The notes beneath the pieces were generated by a model that saw only the letters and a list, made by a program, of their open reading frames with translations, had not been told where the DNA came from and did no database searches. From NCBI GenBank assembly GCA_964554335.1, contig CAZKOF010000081.1, positions 1 through 5,397 of the forward strand: a DNA stretch of 5,397 nt. Reading direction: 5' to 3'. A program made the translations under genes and the position numbers. Of the stretch, positions 1 to 5,382 are shown piece after piece. The first letter of the stretch is position 1; every line of letters starts with the position of its first letter. Source of the DNA: UBA3263 sp964554335. GTDB lineage: Bacteria > Bacteroidota > Bacteroidia > Bacteroidales > Muribaculaceae.

Positions 1-19
1 GTTTTTCAGCAGGTTATGC

Positions 20-56
20 AAAGAGGGCGTGCCATGAATTTTGACACAGCCTCTTT
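20..56 (-). terminator. Hairpin terminator of the envelope operon
   Basis: Arms AAAGAGG (20-26) and CCTCTTT (50-56) form a 7-bp stem. In the minus-strand RNA the stem continues after one C-C mismatch with six more pairs (TGTGTC against GGCACG, including two G-U wobbles) around a 9-nt loop. The plus-strand RNA loses the wobble pairs, so the structure favours the minus strand. It begins 16 nt past the TAA stop of the last gene. The T tract after the stem is short (TTTGCAT), so the call is probable rather than certain. Confidence 0.6.
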
Positions 57-72
57 TAGTGGGGCGGCGGGG

Positions 73-1731
73 TTAGAAGCGGAAAGAGAGGCCTGCGGCG
101 AGGCGACCGGACATTTCGAAGCGATGTTTTGAGGTCGGATTGGGGATTACGCGGTTGGCCCAGAAGTTGGCGCCCGGTTCGATGTGGACGTCGATGTTGT
201 AGGGCAGATTGTAGCGGAACTGGACACCGCCGTAGGTCATGATGCCTGATGCTTTGTTCGCTTCTTTGCTGAAACCGATGCCGACGCCGACGGCTCCGAT
301 GATGTGAAAACGGCGGTCGGCGCTGCGGTCGAGCAGCGAGGTGAGGTTCATCAGGTAGTCGGCATGGACTGATCCGATATAGTGGAGCTTGTTGTCGCGG
401 TTTATCCAGTCGTTGGCATATACGGCGCGTGCACCGGAAATCATTGTGAACCAGCGTCCAACGGCGATGTCAAACATTCCGGTGATGTTGACGCTTTTGG
501 CTGAGATGCTGCCGCTGAATACCGAGATGCCGCCGCTGATGCCGGCGAAATTGCGGTGGTCGCCGTAAGGGGTATCGGAAATGTGGCCGCGGCCTCCGAC
601 GGGTGTCCCGAGTTTGTAGCGCAGGCCAATATTTGCGCGCATTTCGGGAACCCAATGGCGGGCTCCGTATTTAAACGGCGCGTTGACGGCAAGGAATTGC
701 GGTTCAATGTAGAGGTCAAGATGTGAGTTGAGGCGGAAGTTTGCCTGGAGTCCACCGCTGAGGCCGTATGTTTTCGTGATTGACGCTTCGTAGTCGGCAA
801 TGCCGGCAAAAACACCGAGGGTCATCTGTAGGTCAAACAGGCGGTCGGGGTCATAGCCCATCATGGCGGTTGTTATGCTCGACATGTAATCGGCGTGAGC
901 GGTCAGCGCGACTGCGAACGGCATCTTGGGGAATACGTCGCCGCCGAGCGTGAGTCGCCAGCTTGAAATCGGAGTGAAACGTTTCCCGAAGCCTACGTAG
1001 GCGTTGCCTCCGTTGCCGAAGTTGTCGCGCAGACGGTAGTCAAAACCTCCGCCTGCGGTTATGAACCAATGTTTGGCCGAGGCATATTCTTCGTAACTGC
1101 GTGAGTGCAGGCGGCTGAAGTCGCCGAGAGTGTAGCGCACGCCAAGATCAATGGCGGTCATGGGCGAATGGTTGCTGCCGAGAGCCTGGGCGAATTTGCG
1201 TTTGAAGGCGTAGAGTTGGGGGTGGATGTATATTCCCCAGTTGGGCGATAGGCGGAACATGCCGGTCAGACCGAGGCTCAGACCGGGAGAAATCACTCTG
1301 TTGCCGGCGTCGGGGACATATCCGCCGCTTACGCCGACGTTCATCAACATCTGGAAAACCTGATCAGGACGATAGCCTCCGAACGCATTGTCAAGGTTCA
1401 GGACATAATCGAGCGATCCTATGGCGAGATATTTGTGGGGGTCGCCGTTGTTGCCGCGGTGCTGAGCAAAGGCAATGGTTGCCTGAAAGCCGGATGTCGA
1501 TGAAACCATCTTTCCGACATAGGCTCCTGCAATGGGATTATTGGGCTTGAAGCTATTGCGAGGGAAGACCCAGACTCCGGCATCTGCCCCGAAGTAGAGG
1601 TTGTCGTCATTTATCTGTGAGAACACGGTGGAGCCCATGCGGCGGTAGCGTCCCTGGAGGATTCTGTAGCCAAGACCGACGTTGAGCGAAACGTCGGCTC
1701 TGAAACGATGCCAGCTATGGGGGGTAGTCAT
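73..1731 (-). CDS. Multi-module outer-membrane beta-barrel-like protein, C-terminal part (modules 2-4)
   Basis: This open frame of 552 codons encodes a protein rich in alternating aromatic, hydrophobic and glycine residues, typical of outer-membrane beta-strands, and ends in LSFRF with the terminal Phe usual for barrel proteins. Three related modules are visible at about residues 40-207, 218-376 and 393-552. Each has a YxxNL-like strand, a G-Y-D-P-D-R-like turn, a glycine-rich strand pair and an [IV]xPxx strand; for example GYDPDRLFDL and DLYIEPQFL in the middle module. The first ATG (1731) has no signal peptide behind it, and residues 8-25 look like the final strand of the module in the upstream frame. 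The frame overlaps the upstream one by 17 nt at a run of six C. Deleting one C joins them into a single 756-residue protein with four modules. I therefore read this as the larger part of a frameshifted or slippage-expressed gene, not an independent one. No named family is recognised and the function is unknown; an outer-membrane location is inferred. Confidence 0.85.
   Translation of the reverse strand: MTTPHSWHRFRADVSLNVGLGYRILQGRYRRMGSTVFSQINDDNLYFGADAGVWVFPRNSFKPNNPIAGAYVGKMVSSTSGFQATIAFAQHRGNNGDPHKYLAIGSLDYVLNLDNAFGGYRPDQVFQMLMNVGVSGGYVPDAGNRVISPGLSLGLTGMFRLSPNWGIYIHPQLYAFKRKFAQALGSNHSPMTAIDLGVRYTLGDFSRLHSRSYEEYASAKHWFITAGGGFDYRLRDNFGNGGNAYVGFGKRFTPISSWRLTLGGDVFPKMPFAVALTAHADYMSSITTAMMGYDPDRLFDLQMTLGVFAGIADYEASITKTYGLSGGLQANFRLNSHLDLYIEPQFLAVNAPFKYGARHWVPEMRANIGLRYKLGTPVGGRGHISDTPYGDHRNFAGISGGISVFSGSISAKSVNITGMFDIAVGRWFTMISGARAVYANDWINRDNKLHYIGSVHADYLMNLTSLLDRSADRRFHIIGAVGVGIGFSKEANKASGIMTYGGVQFRYNLPYNIDVHIEPGANFWANRVIPNPTSKHRFEMSGRLAAGLSFRF
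76..555 (-). repeat. Barrel module 4 of 4
   Basis: Last copy, about residues 393-552. Landmarks are AGISGGISVF, ADYLMNLTSLL, ADRRFHI, IGAVGVGIG, YGGVQFRYNL, VHIEPGAN and the closing strand GRLAAGLSFRF, ending in Phe at the C-terminus. The GYDP turn is degenerate here (RSADRR). Confidence 0.65.
604..1080 (-). repeat. Barrel module 3 of 4
   Basis: Third copy, about residues 218-376 of the 552-codon frame. Landmarks are KHWFITAGGGF, ADYMSSITTAM, GYDPDRLFDL, TLGVFAGIA, YGLSGGLQANFRL, LYIEPQFL and the closing strand RANIGLRYKLG. Its opening KHWFITAGGG closely matches the opening KHIFIGAGGG of module 1. Confidence 0.65.
1111..1614 (-). repeat. Barrel module 2 of 4
   Basis: Second copy of the barrel module, about residues 40-207 of the 552-codon frame. 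Landmarks are YFGADAGVWV, DYVLNLDNAF, GYRPDQVFQM, NVGVSGGYV, LGLTGMFRLS, IYIHPQLY and the closing strand IDLGVRYTLG. A polar linker (SRLHSRSYEEYASAK) separates it from module 3. Confidence 0.65.
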
Positions 1732-2158
1732 ATTGTCGGTCGCGTCCGGACATCATTGCGAGGCGGGGCTCTACGAAGAGGAAGAACGACGGCGCGACGT
1801 TGAAGCGGGCCTGCATCGACATGCCGATGCCGATGTTGTTGCTCCAGAGTCCGTTTTGGCGGATGCGCTGATATTCGAGCCCGACTGCGCCAATCAGTTC
1901 AAACTTGCGGGTCGGGTCGTAGCCGCGCAGCAGGGCGCTGAGGTTCAGCAGATATTCTGCCCGCAGGGCGCCGAACCATGTGCGGTCGGTCCATTCGTGG
2001 ATTGAATGCAGGCCCGCGTCGGCTCCGAGTCTGATTCCGTGTAAGGGCGTGAACCAGGTGCCGATCTGGCCGCCGAGACGGCCTCCGGGCTTGATTTTTC
2101 CGCTGAAAGCATCGCCTATGACCGAGACGCCGCCGCCTGCTCCGATGAAAATATGTTT
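1654..2158 (-). repeat. Barrel module 1 of 4 (spans the frame break)
   Basis: First copy of a protein-level tandem repeat. Landmarks are FIGAGGGVSV, YLLNLSALL, GYDPTRKFEL, IGAVG, FVEPRL and, across the C-run frameshift, the closing strand VSLNVGLGYRI. It is most like module 4, sharing IGAVG and a YL-x-NL-x-x-LL strand. The four copies are divergent in DNA, so this is an old duplication seen in protein only. Confidence 0.65.
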
Positions 2159-2344
2159 GTCGAATCCCTTGTCGGTTTCGGGGAAGGTGTCATTGTCCAG
2201 GGGTTTCTGCAGAACGTGGTTTAGGGCATTGAAGCCTGACGATTCGCGTCCGGTCAGATTGTATGAGCTTTTTTTTGCACTAGCCGATGCGGAAACACCG
2301 AGAATTATCAGCAGGGCGAACAGTGTGCGCATAATATTATTCAT
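1715..2344 (-). CDS. Multi-module outer-membrane beta-barrel-like protein, N-terminal part (signal peptide and module 1)
   Basis: Read from ATG 2344, this gives 209 residues. It opens with a clear signal peptide: MNNIMR, a hydrophobic stretch LFALLIILGV, then a likely signal peptidase I site ASASA|KK. A polar linker of about 40 residues follows, then one barrel module starting KHIFIGAGGG and including YLLNLSALL, GYDPTRKFEL and FVEPRL. The frame ends at TAG (1715-1717) just after RQYDYPP, before the last strand that the other modules have. The missing strand (HRFRADVSLNVGLGY) is at the start of the next frame. I chose ATG 2344 because it overlaps the stop codon of the upstream gene (ATGAATAA), suggesting translational coupling. 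ATG 2332 is also possible. The longer frame opening at 2413 would bury the signal peptide and overlap the upstream gene by 77 nt, so I set it aside. The product alone would probably be an incomplete barrel. Confidence 0.8.
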   Translation of the reverse strand: MNNIMRTLFALLIILGVSASASAKKSSYNLTGRESSGFNALNHVLQKPLDNDTFPETDKGFDKHIFIGAGGGVSVIGDAFSGKIKPGGRLGGQIGTWFTPLHGIRLGADAGLHSIHEWTDRTWFGALRAEYLLNLSALLRGYDPTRKFELIGAVGLEYQRIRQNGLWSNNIGIGMSMQARFNVAPSFFLFVEPRLAMMSGRDRQYDYPP

Positions 2345-4418
2345 TGTTATTCTCAATTTCGGTGTTATCAGATTTTTCATCGCCGAGAAGGTCCTCTTCC
2401 TCAAGCAGGTCAACGAGGTCGCCGTCGACTTTAGCCACTTCTTTCAGCGACGGGTCGAGCCTGAAAGCGTTTTCCAGATGGGTGATTGCCGTCAGATAGT
2501 CGTCAAGACGGTTTGCCGCTACGGCTTTGACATACTCCTCAATAGCCGTGTTGCCCAGCTTCTGGGCTCTGTTCCATGCGCTATGGTTGTCTTTAACTGC
2601 AAGCAGCAGGAGAACTTCGTTGAGCGGAGAGTCCTCGCAGATTTCCTGCATGACGTCGCGGTAACGGCCATTAAGGGCTGAACAGTAGATTTTAGCTTTG
2701 TGGGCATGTTCGGAGTCGGGAACCGTTGCGATAATGGAGTCTGCCAGGGAGTAACGCATTTCGCCCATGCAGGCAATGCCCATGTTATAGCGGGTGGAGA
2801 CGGGGAGTTTCTCCCATTGCCGGGGCGTCTTATCAGCAAAAAACGGCTCCAGTATTTTAATGGGATTTTCCTTACGTTTCAGCATGTTGTACGAAAGGTC
2901 GGTGGCTGCGACAACAAAGTCCGGGTAGGTTTCCAGCGCCCGGCGCATGGCCTGTTCGGCTTCTTCTCCCTTATGGGAGGTGTAATAGCGGTAGAATTGA
3001 TATTTACTCAACTCCGAGGGGTTGCTGACATAGAGCTCAGCGATTTCCGCGTCGGTCAGCGGGCGATATTGTGACGACACAATCTTGTAGCTTACCCTAC
3101 GCAGGCGGGGAAGGTATGTTTCCGTCAGCATCGGGCGATAAAAAGGGAGGCGCGTCATTGCCTGCGAGCGGGCGTCGGCACCGGCATAACGGTCAATGAC
3201 CTCCTGAACCTTATCGGCTTCATTCATCAGACTGTCGGCGCGCAACATAGTCACGACATCATCCCAGGATGCGACCTCGGCCTCGGATGACAGTTCGGCA
3301 TTCCGTTTAAGCGACGAGTCAATGGAGCCAAGCACTGTGGCCATTGCCGACTTCATTCGCGCGCCGGCGAGCTTGAGGTTACTTTCATAGCGGCCTTCGG
3401 GCGATGAAGAACCGAAAATCTTAAAGCTCTTGAGGGTCATGTCCGGCGCATTCTCGATCGTCTTGATTTCGTTTAGCAGGGCGCCCATCTCCTCGGCATT
3501 GTTCCCCAACGAGAGATCGAGATCTGACTTGCCGACCGGGAAGACGAGGTGCATCTCGCCGTCAGTGTCGCGCAACTCAACCTCGGGAGTCGGTCGGAAA
3601 CTATCCTCGTTCATTGCCATAGGGTCGAGGCTATAGTTCAAGAAACGAAGGGGGTTGACCGTGCCTCGTGCAATTTCGAACGTGTCGGTATAGACAATCC
3701 GGTTATAGTTTTCGAGCGACGACATTATGACACACATGAAGTCATCCTTCGGATTTTCGATATAGAGCGAGTCAATCAGATAGATTGTGTTTTCCGCATT
3801 GCGTCCGGTTTGCTTGATTTGCTGATAGGGGGTCAGCGGGTCGAGCGATGTGTCATAGTCATACATGCGTTTCTGGGTCGAGGCGTATCGCCGACCGTCG
3901 AAAACTACAGGAGTGATAAACGACAGATGGCGTGTGGTCACGTTGTAGATTGCGGGTTGCACAATCATTCTGTCGCTTGAACTGAACATTTTTGCGGGAA
4001 TCTTGACCTTGGTTTTGAGTTTGATGAAATTGCCCTCGACGTCAAGATCGGTCGGTTCTGTAATCAGAGCATTGTTGTTGCCCTTTGCCGTTACAATGAC
4101 TTCCTGAATTTCAATGGCGGCAGGTATAACGGCAACGTTAATTTCCAGACGACCGTTAATCTCCTCGCGGTATTCCTGACACGACATACCGGAAAAGAGC
4201 AATGTCCCCTCCGAGTCTGTCGTGATAATGAACAGGCCTTCGTCGCCCGTCATTCCGAGGAAACGGTTGGTGTCAGCATTAAAGATGGTCACACCCGAAG
4301 CCGGCTCTCCGGACCCCTGAAGCGTAACCTTGCCGTGAATGTTGATTGTGCGGGCCTGAAGCGCCGGAACGCCGAGCGCCGTCAGAGCCAGTGAAAGAAC
4401 TAATTTCTTGAGTGTCAT
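2337..4418 (-). CDS. Exported protein with carboxypeptidase-D-like, OmpA-like and TPR-like regions
   Basis: The product has 693 residues. Residues 1-22 are a signal peptide (KK, then LVLSLALTALGVPAL, cleavage near LQA|RT). Residues 25-112 form a carboxypeptidase-D-regulatory-like beta-sandwich like the N-terminal domain of SusC-type proteins: IHGKV, SGVTIFN, TGDEGLF, LLFSGMSC, and the end EIQEVIVTAKG. Residues 130-290 are a beta-rich region I cannot name with certainty; it resembles the part before the OmpA domain in Bacteroidales fimbrial-locus proteins (DUF3868-like). Residues 291-450 are an OmpA-like domain with VFPVGKSDLDL, FGSSSPEGRYESN, the N-x-x-L-x-x-x-R signature (N347 to R354) and the closing LPRLRRVSYKI. 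Residues 465-665 are helical, TPR-like repeats, such as AEQAMRRALETYPD and AITHLENAFRLDP. The tail is acidic. It probably acts in the periplasm; peptidoglycan contact through the OmpA-like part is an inference. The start has a good AAGGAG site 8 nt upstream. The gene begins 16 nt after the DUF3575 gene ends, and its stop overlaps the start of the next gene. Confidence 0.88.
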   Translation of the reverse strand: MTLKKLVLSLALTALGVPALQARTINIHGKVTLQGSGEPASGVTIFNADTNRFLGMTGDEGLFIITTDSEGTLLFSGMSCQEYREEINGRLEINVAVIPAAIEIQEVIVTAKGNNNALITEPTDLDVEGNFIKLKTKVKIPAKMFSSSDRMIVQPAIYNVTTRHLSFITPVVFDGRRYASTQKRMYDYDTSLDPLTPYQQIKQTGRNAENTIYLIDSLYIENPKDDFMCVIMSSLENYNRIVYTDTFEIARGTVNPLRFLNYSLDPMAMNEDSFRPTPEVELRDTDGEMHLVFPVGKSDLDLSLGNNAEEMGALLNEIKTIENAPDMTLKSFKIFGSSSPEGRYESNLKLAGARMKSAMATVLGSIDSSLKRNAELSSEAEVASWDDVVTMLRADSLMNEADKVQEVIDRYAGADARSQAMTRLPFYRPMLTETYLPRLRRVSYKIVSSQYRPLTDAEIAELYVSNPSELSKYQFYRYYTSHKGEEAEQAMRRALETYPDFVVAATDLSYNMLKRKENPIKILEPFFADKTPRQWEKLPVSTRYNMGIACMGEMRYSLADSIIATVPDSEHAHKAKIYCSALNGRYRDVMQEICEDSPLNEVLLLLAVKDNHSAWNRAQKLGNTAIEEYVKAVAANRLDDYLTAITHLENAFRLDPSLKEVAKVDGDLVDLLEEEDLLGDEKSDNTEIENNNE

Positions 4419-4426
4419 GGTTAGCG

Positions 4427-4432
4427 CTCCTT
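4427..4432 (-). promoter_or_regulatory. Shine-Dalgarno site of the OmpA-like gene
   Basis: The minus strand reads AAGGAG here, 8 nt before ATG 4418. A purine-rich Shine-Dalgarno this good is uncommon in Bacteroidota, where most leaders lack one. It fixes the start of the 693-residue protein and lies in the 16-nt gap after the DUF3575 stop codon, which suits reinitiation within one transcript. Confidence 0.7.
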
Positions 4433-4434
4433 AA

Positions 4435-4941
4435 TTATTTGAAAACATATCCGAATGATAGACCGCAGCGGATCGGAACCGGCATGGTGTGGCGGAAATT
4501 GAAGTCCTCCGGTTTGTTGTCTTTGCCTTTAAAGTTATAACCGCGAAATGTGCCGAGGCCGATGCCGATTTCAGCCTCCATATTCCAATGGTCAGACAAA
4601 ACGAGTGCATAGCCGTAGCTGATGCCGGCGGCAACAACATCGCCGAGCAGATAGCGGTCCTTGATTTGCAGTGAATAGGCTCCGGCGGTAACGCTGACTG
4701 CCATGAAATGGCGTGCCATCGGGCGGTTGAACCAATAGCGTAGCTCGGGTTCCACTCGGAAATTGGTCATTTTGAACCCTCCGATAGGCTTGTTTATCGG
4801 ATTGGCCGCAAGGCCGACCTGCAAAGAAAGCACCCGGCTTAATCGGGCTTCAAAAGTGAGGTTGGGCGACAGGATAAAGTACTCCAAGGAATTGGTTTTC
4901 AGAGCAATTCTCTGAGCGTTTGCGCCGGGACATGCAATCAC
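4435..4941 (-). CDS. DUF3575 outer-membrane-type barrel protein (N-terminus frameshifted)
   Basis: The open frame from GTG 4941 gives 168 residues. The pattern is that of DUF3575 proteins of Bacteroidales: RIALKTNSLEYFILSPNLTFE, then LSLQVGLAANP, the hallmark RVEPELRYWFNRPM, GHF-like ARHFMAVSV, GISYGYALVL, WNMEAEIGIGLG and a last strand CGLSFGYVFK. This predicts a small beta-barrel in the outer membrane. Read from GTG, the N-terminus (VIACPGANAQ) is only the end of a signal peptide. The rest lies upstream in another frame, starting at ATG 5011, and a run of nine T (4943-4951) causes the mismatch. With eight T the protein would be 191 residues and properly exported. No ATG, GTG, TTG or CTG exists in frame upstream of 4941, so the frameshift is the best explanation. 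It is the first gene of the operon. DUF3575 genes often sit beside OmpA-like genes, some of them in fimbrial loci; the molecular function is not known. Confidence 0.85.
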   Translation of the reverse strand: MIACPGANAQRIALKTNSLEYFILSPNLTFEARLSRVLSLQVGLAANPINKPIGGFKMTNFRVEPELRYWFNRPMARHFMAVSVTAGAYSLQIKDRYLLGDVVAAGISYGYALVLSDHWNMEAEIGIGLGTFRGYNFKGKDNKPEDFNFRHTMPVPIRCGLSFGYVFK

Positions 4942-5011
4942 GAAAAAAAAATAATACGAGCGGAAGAAAATAAAGGAGTTTCTTGCGCCAGGGAATATGT
5001 GAAACGTGCAT
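4942..5011 (-). other. Out-of-frame signal-peptide segment of the DUF3575 gene
   Basis: From ATG 5011 the minus strand encodes MHVSHIPWRKK followed by LLYFLPLVLFFF, a textbook signal peptide with a basic n-region and a hydrophobic core. In this frame the ribosome then runs through the T9 tract into a short unrelated tail and stops at TGA (4850-4852), giving a 53-residue peptide. Skipping one T leads instead into VIACPGANAQR and the DUF3575 barrel. ATG 5011 lies about 28 nt below the predicted transcription start, a natural leader length. No Shine-Dalgarno is visible; the leader is A-rich. Confidence 0.72.
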
Positions 5012-5044
5012 TGGTTATAAATGTGTGTTGAGTAAAATCGGCTG

Positions 5045-5075
5045 CAAAGTTACGCAAATTTTTACTCTTTCCAAA
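5045..5075 (-). promoter_or_regulatory. Bacteroides-type promoter of the envelope operon
   Basis: On the minus strand a -33 element TTTG (5072-5075) and a -7 element TAACTTTG (5045-5052) are separated by 19 bp, matching the Bacteroides sigma-ABfr consensus TTTG and TAnnTTTG. The predicted start of transcription is near 5039, about 28 nt before ATG 5011. No operator or riboswitch-like structure is visible between promoter and gene. Confidence 0.72.
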
Positions 5076-5128
5076 CAAAATCAACATAAATTTATCAGCA
5101 GGGTGCGGCGTGTGGGTGGGGAAAGAAT

Positions 5129-5160
5129 AAGCGCCGATATTCGGATGACTATCGGCGCTT
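5129..5160 (-). terminator. Hairpin terminator of the tRNA-Pro gene
   Basis: AAGCGCCGAT (5129-5138) and ATCGGCGCTT (5151-5160) form a perfect GC-rich 10-bp stem with a 12-nt loop. On the minus strand the stem is followed by TATTCTTT, a moderate U-rich tail. It lies 18 nt beyond the 3' end of the tRNA, and upstream of the envelope operon promoter, so it separates the two units. Confidence 0.68.
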
Positions 5161-5178
5161 GGGGCTTTTAAGTTTTAG

Positions 5179-5253
5179 TCGGGGTGACAAGATTCGAACT
5201 TGCGACCACACGCCCCCCAGACGCGTACTCTAACCGGGCTGAGCTACACCCCG
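5179..5253 (-). tRNA. tRNA-Pro, anticodon GGG
   Basis: This stretch folds into a full 75-nt cloverleaf. The acceptor stem is CGGGGTG with CACCCCG and the discriminator base is A. The D arm is GCTC/GAGT with GG in the loop, the anticodon stem is CGCGT/GCGTG, and the T arm has loop TTCGAAT. The anticodon loop CTGGGGG places GGG at 34-36 with G37, the usual identity and neighbour base for proline, and C at position 1 is also typical of tRNA-Pro. It reads CCC and CCU codons. CCA is not encoded (the next bases are CTA), as is common in Bacteroidota, so CCA must be added after transcription. Confidence 0.95.
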
Positions 5254-5275
5254 CGGCTTGTTCTTAAAAGCGATG

Positions 5276-5307
5276 CAAAGTTAGACAGTTTTTATGAACT
5301 GACCAAA
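5276..5307 (-). promoter_or_regulatory. Bacteroides-type promoter of the tRNA-Pro gene
   Basis: On the minus strand TTTG (5304-5307) and TAACTTTG (5276-5283) are 20 bp apart, matching the Bacteroides -33/-7 consensus. Predicted transcription starts near 5270, leaving a 5' leader of about 17 nt before the tRNA. The -7 octamer is identical to that of the envelope operon promoter. Confidence 0.72.
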
Positions 5308-5358
5308 TTTTTTTGAAACTTTTTTTCAGGCTTTTTGTTATATTGAAGAATCCAAATA

Positions 5359-5382
5359 GAAACGCACAGTTATAGGCGTTTC
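5359..5382. other. Short inverted repeat near the window edge
   Basis: GAAACGC (5359-5365) and GCGTTTC (5376-5382) form a 7-bp stem with a 10-nt loop. It may be the terminator of a gene beyond the window edge or chance. A minus-strand open frame of 19 codons entering from the edge and stopping at TAA overlaps it, but it is too short to call a gene. Confidence 0.3.

Noticed and set aside
1..72. End of a neighbouring plus-strand gene
   Set aside because: Short open stretches exist in all frames here, none long enough to judge, and the segment is better explained as the operon terminator and its flank.
441..815. Minus-strand open frame of 124 codons inside the barrel gene
   Set aside because: It is an alternate frame of the module 3-4 coding region, rich in Ser, Thr, Pro and Ala, with no recognisable features. 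The frames at 470-655, 1419-1610, 2519-2839 and 4431-4640 are rejected for the same reason.
2345..2413. Upstream extension of the module 1 frame to 2413
   Set aside because: It would add 23 residues ahead of a clear signal peptide and overlap the previous gene by 77 nt. ATG 2344 or 2332 is far more natural.
1980..2681. Plus-strand open frame of 233 codons
   Set aside because: It lies opposite two well-supported minus-strand genes, has no signal or domain pattern, and has a composition expected of a reverse-strand shadow. The same holds for plus-strand frames at 1682-2005, 2700-3074, 3430-3636 and 3549-3980.
4983..5171. Plus-strand open frame of 62 codons upstream of the operon
   Set aside because: It runs through the minus-strand promoter and the tRNA terminator hairpin, and has no ribosome binding site or family resemblance.
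5179..5253. Possible expanded anticodon loop of a frameshift-suppressor tRNA-Pro
   Set aside because: The six-G run at first suggests an extra base, but the standard fold gives a normal 7-nt loop with G39 closing the stem, so it is an ordinary tRNA.
5312..5345. Possible plus-strand promoter (TTTG and TATATTG)
   Set aside because: The spacing of 23 bp is too long and the -7 element lacks one T of TAnnTTTG. The AT-rich tract makes chance matches likely.
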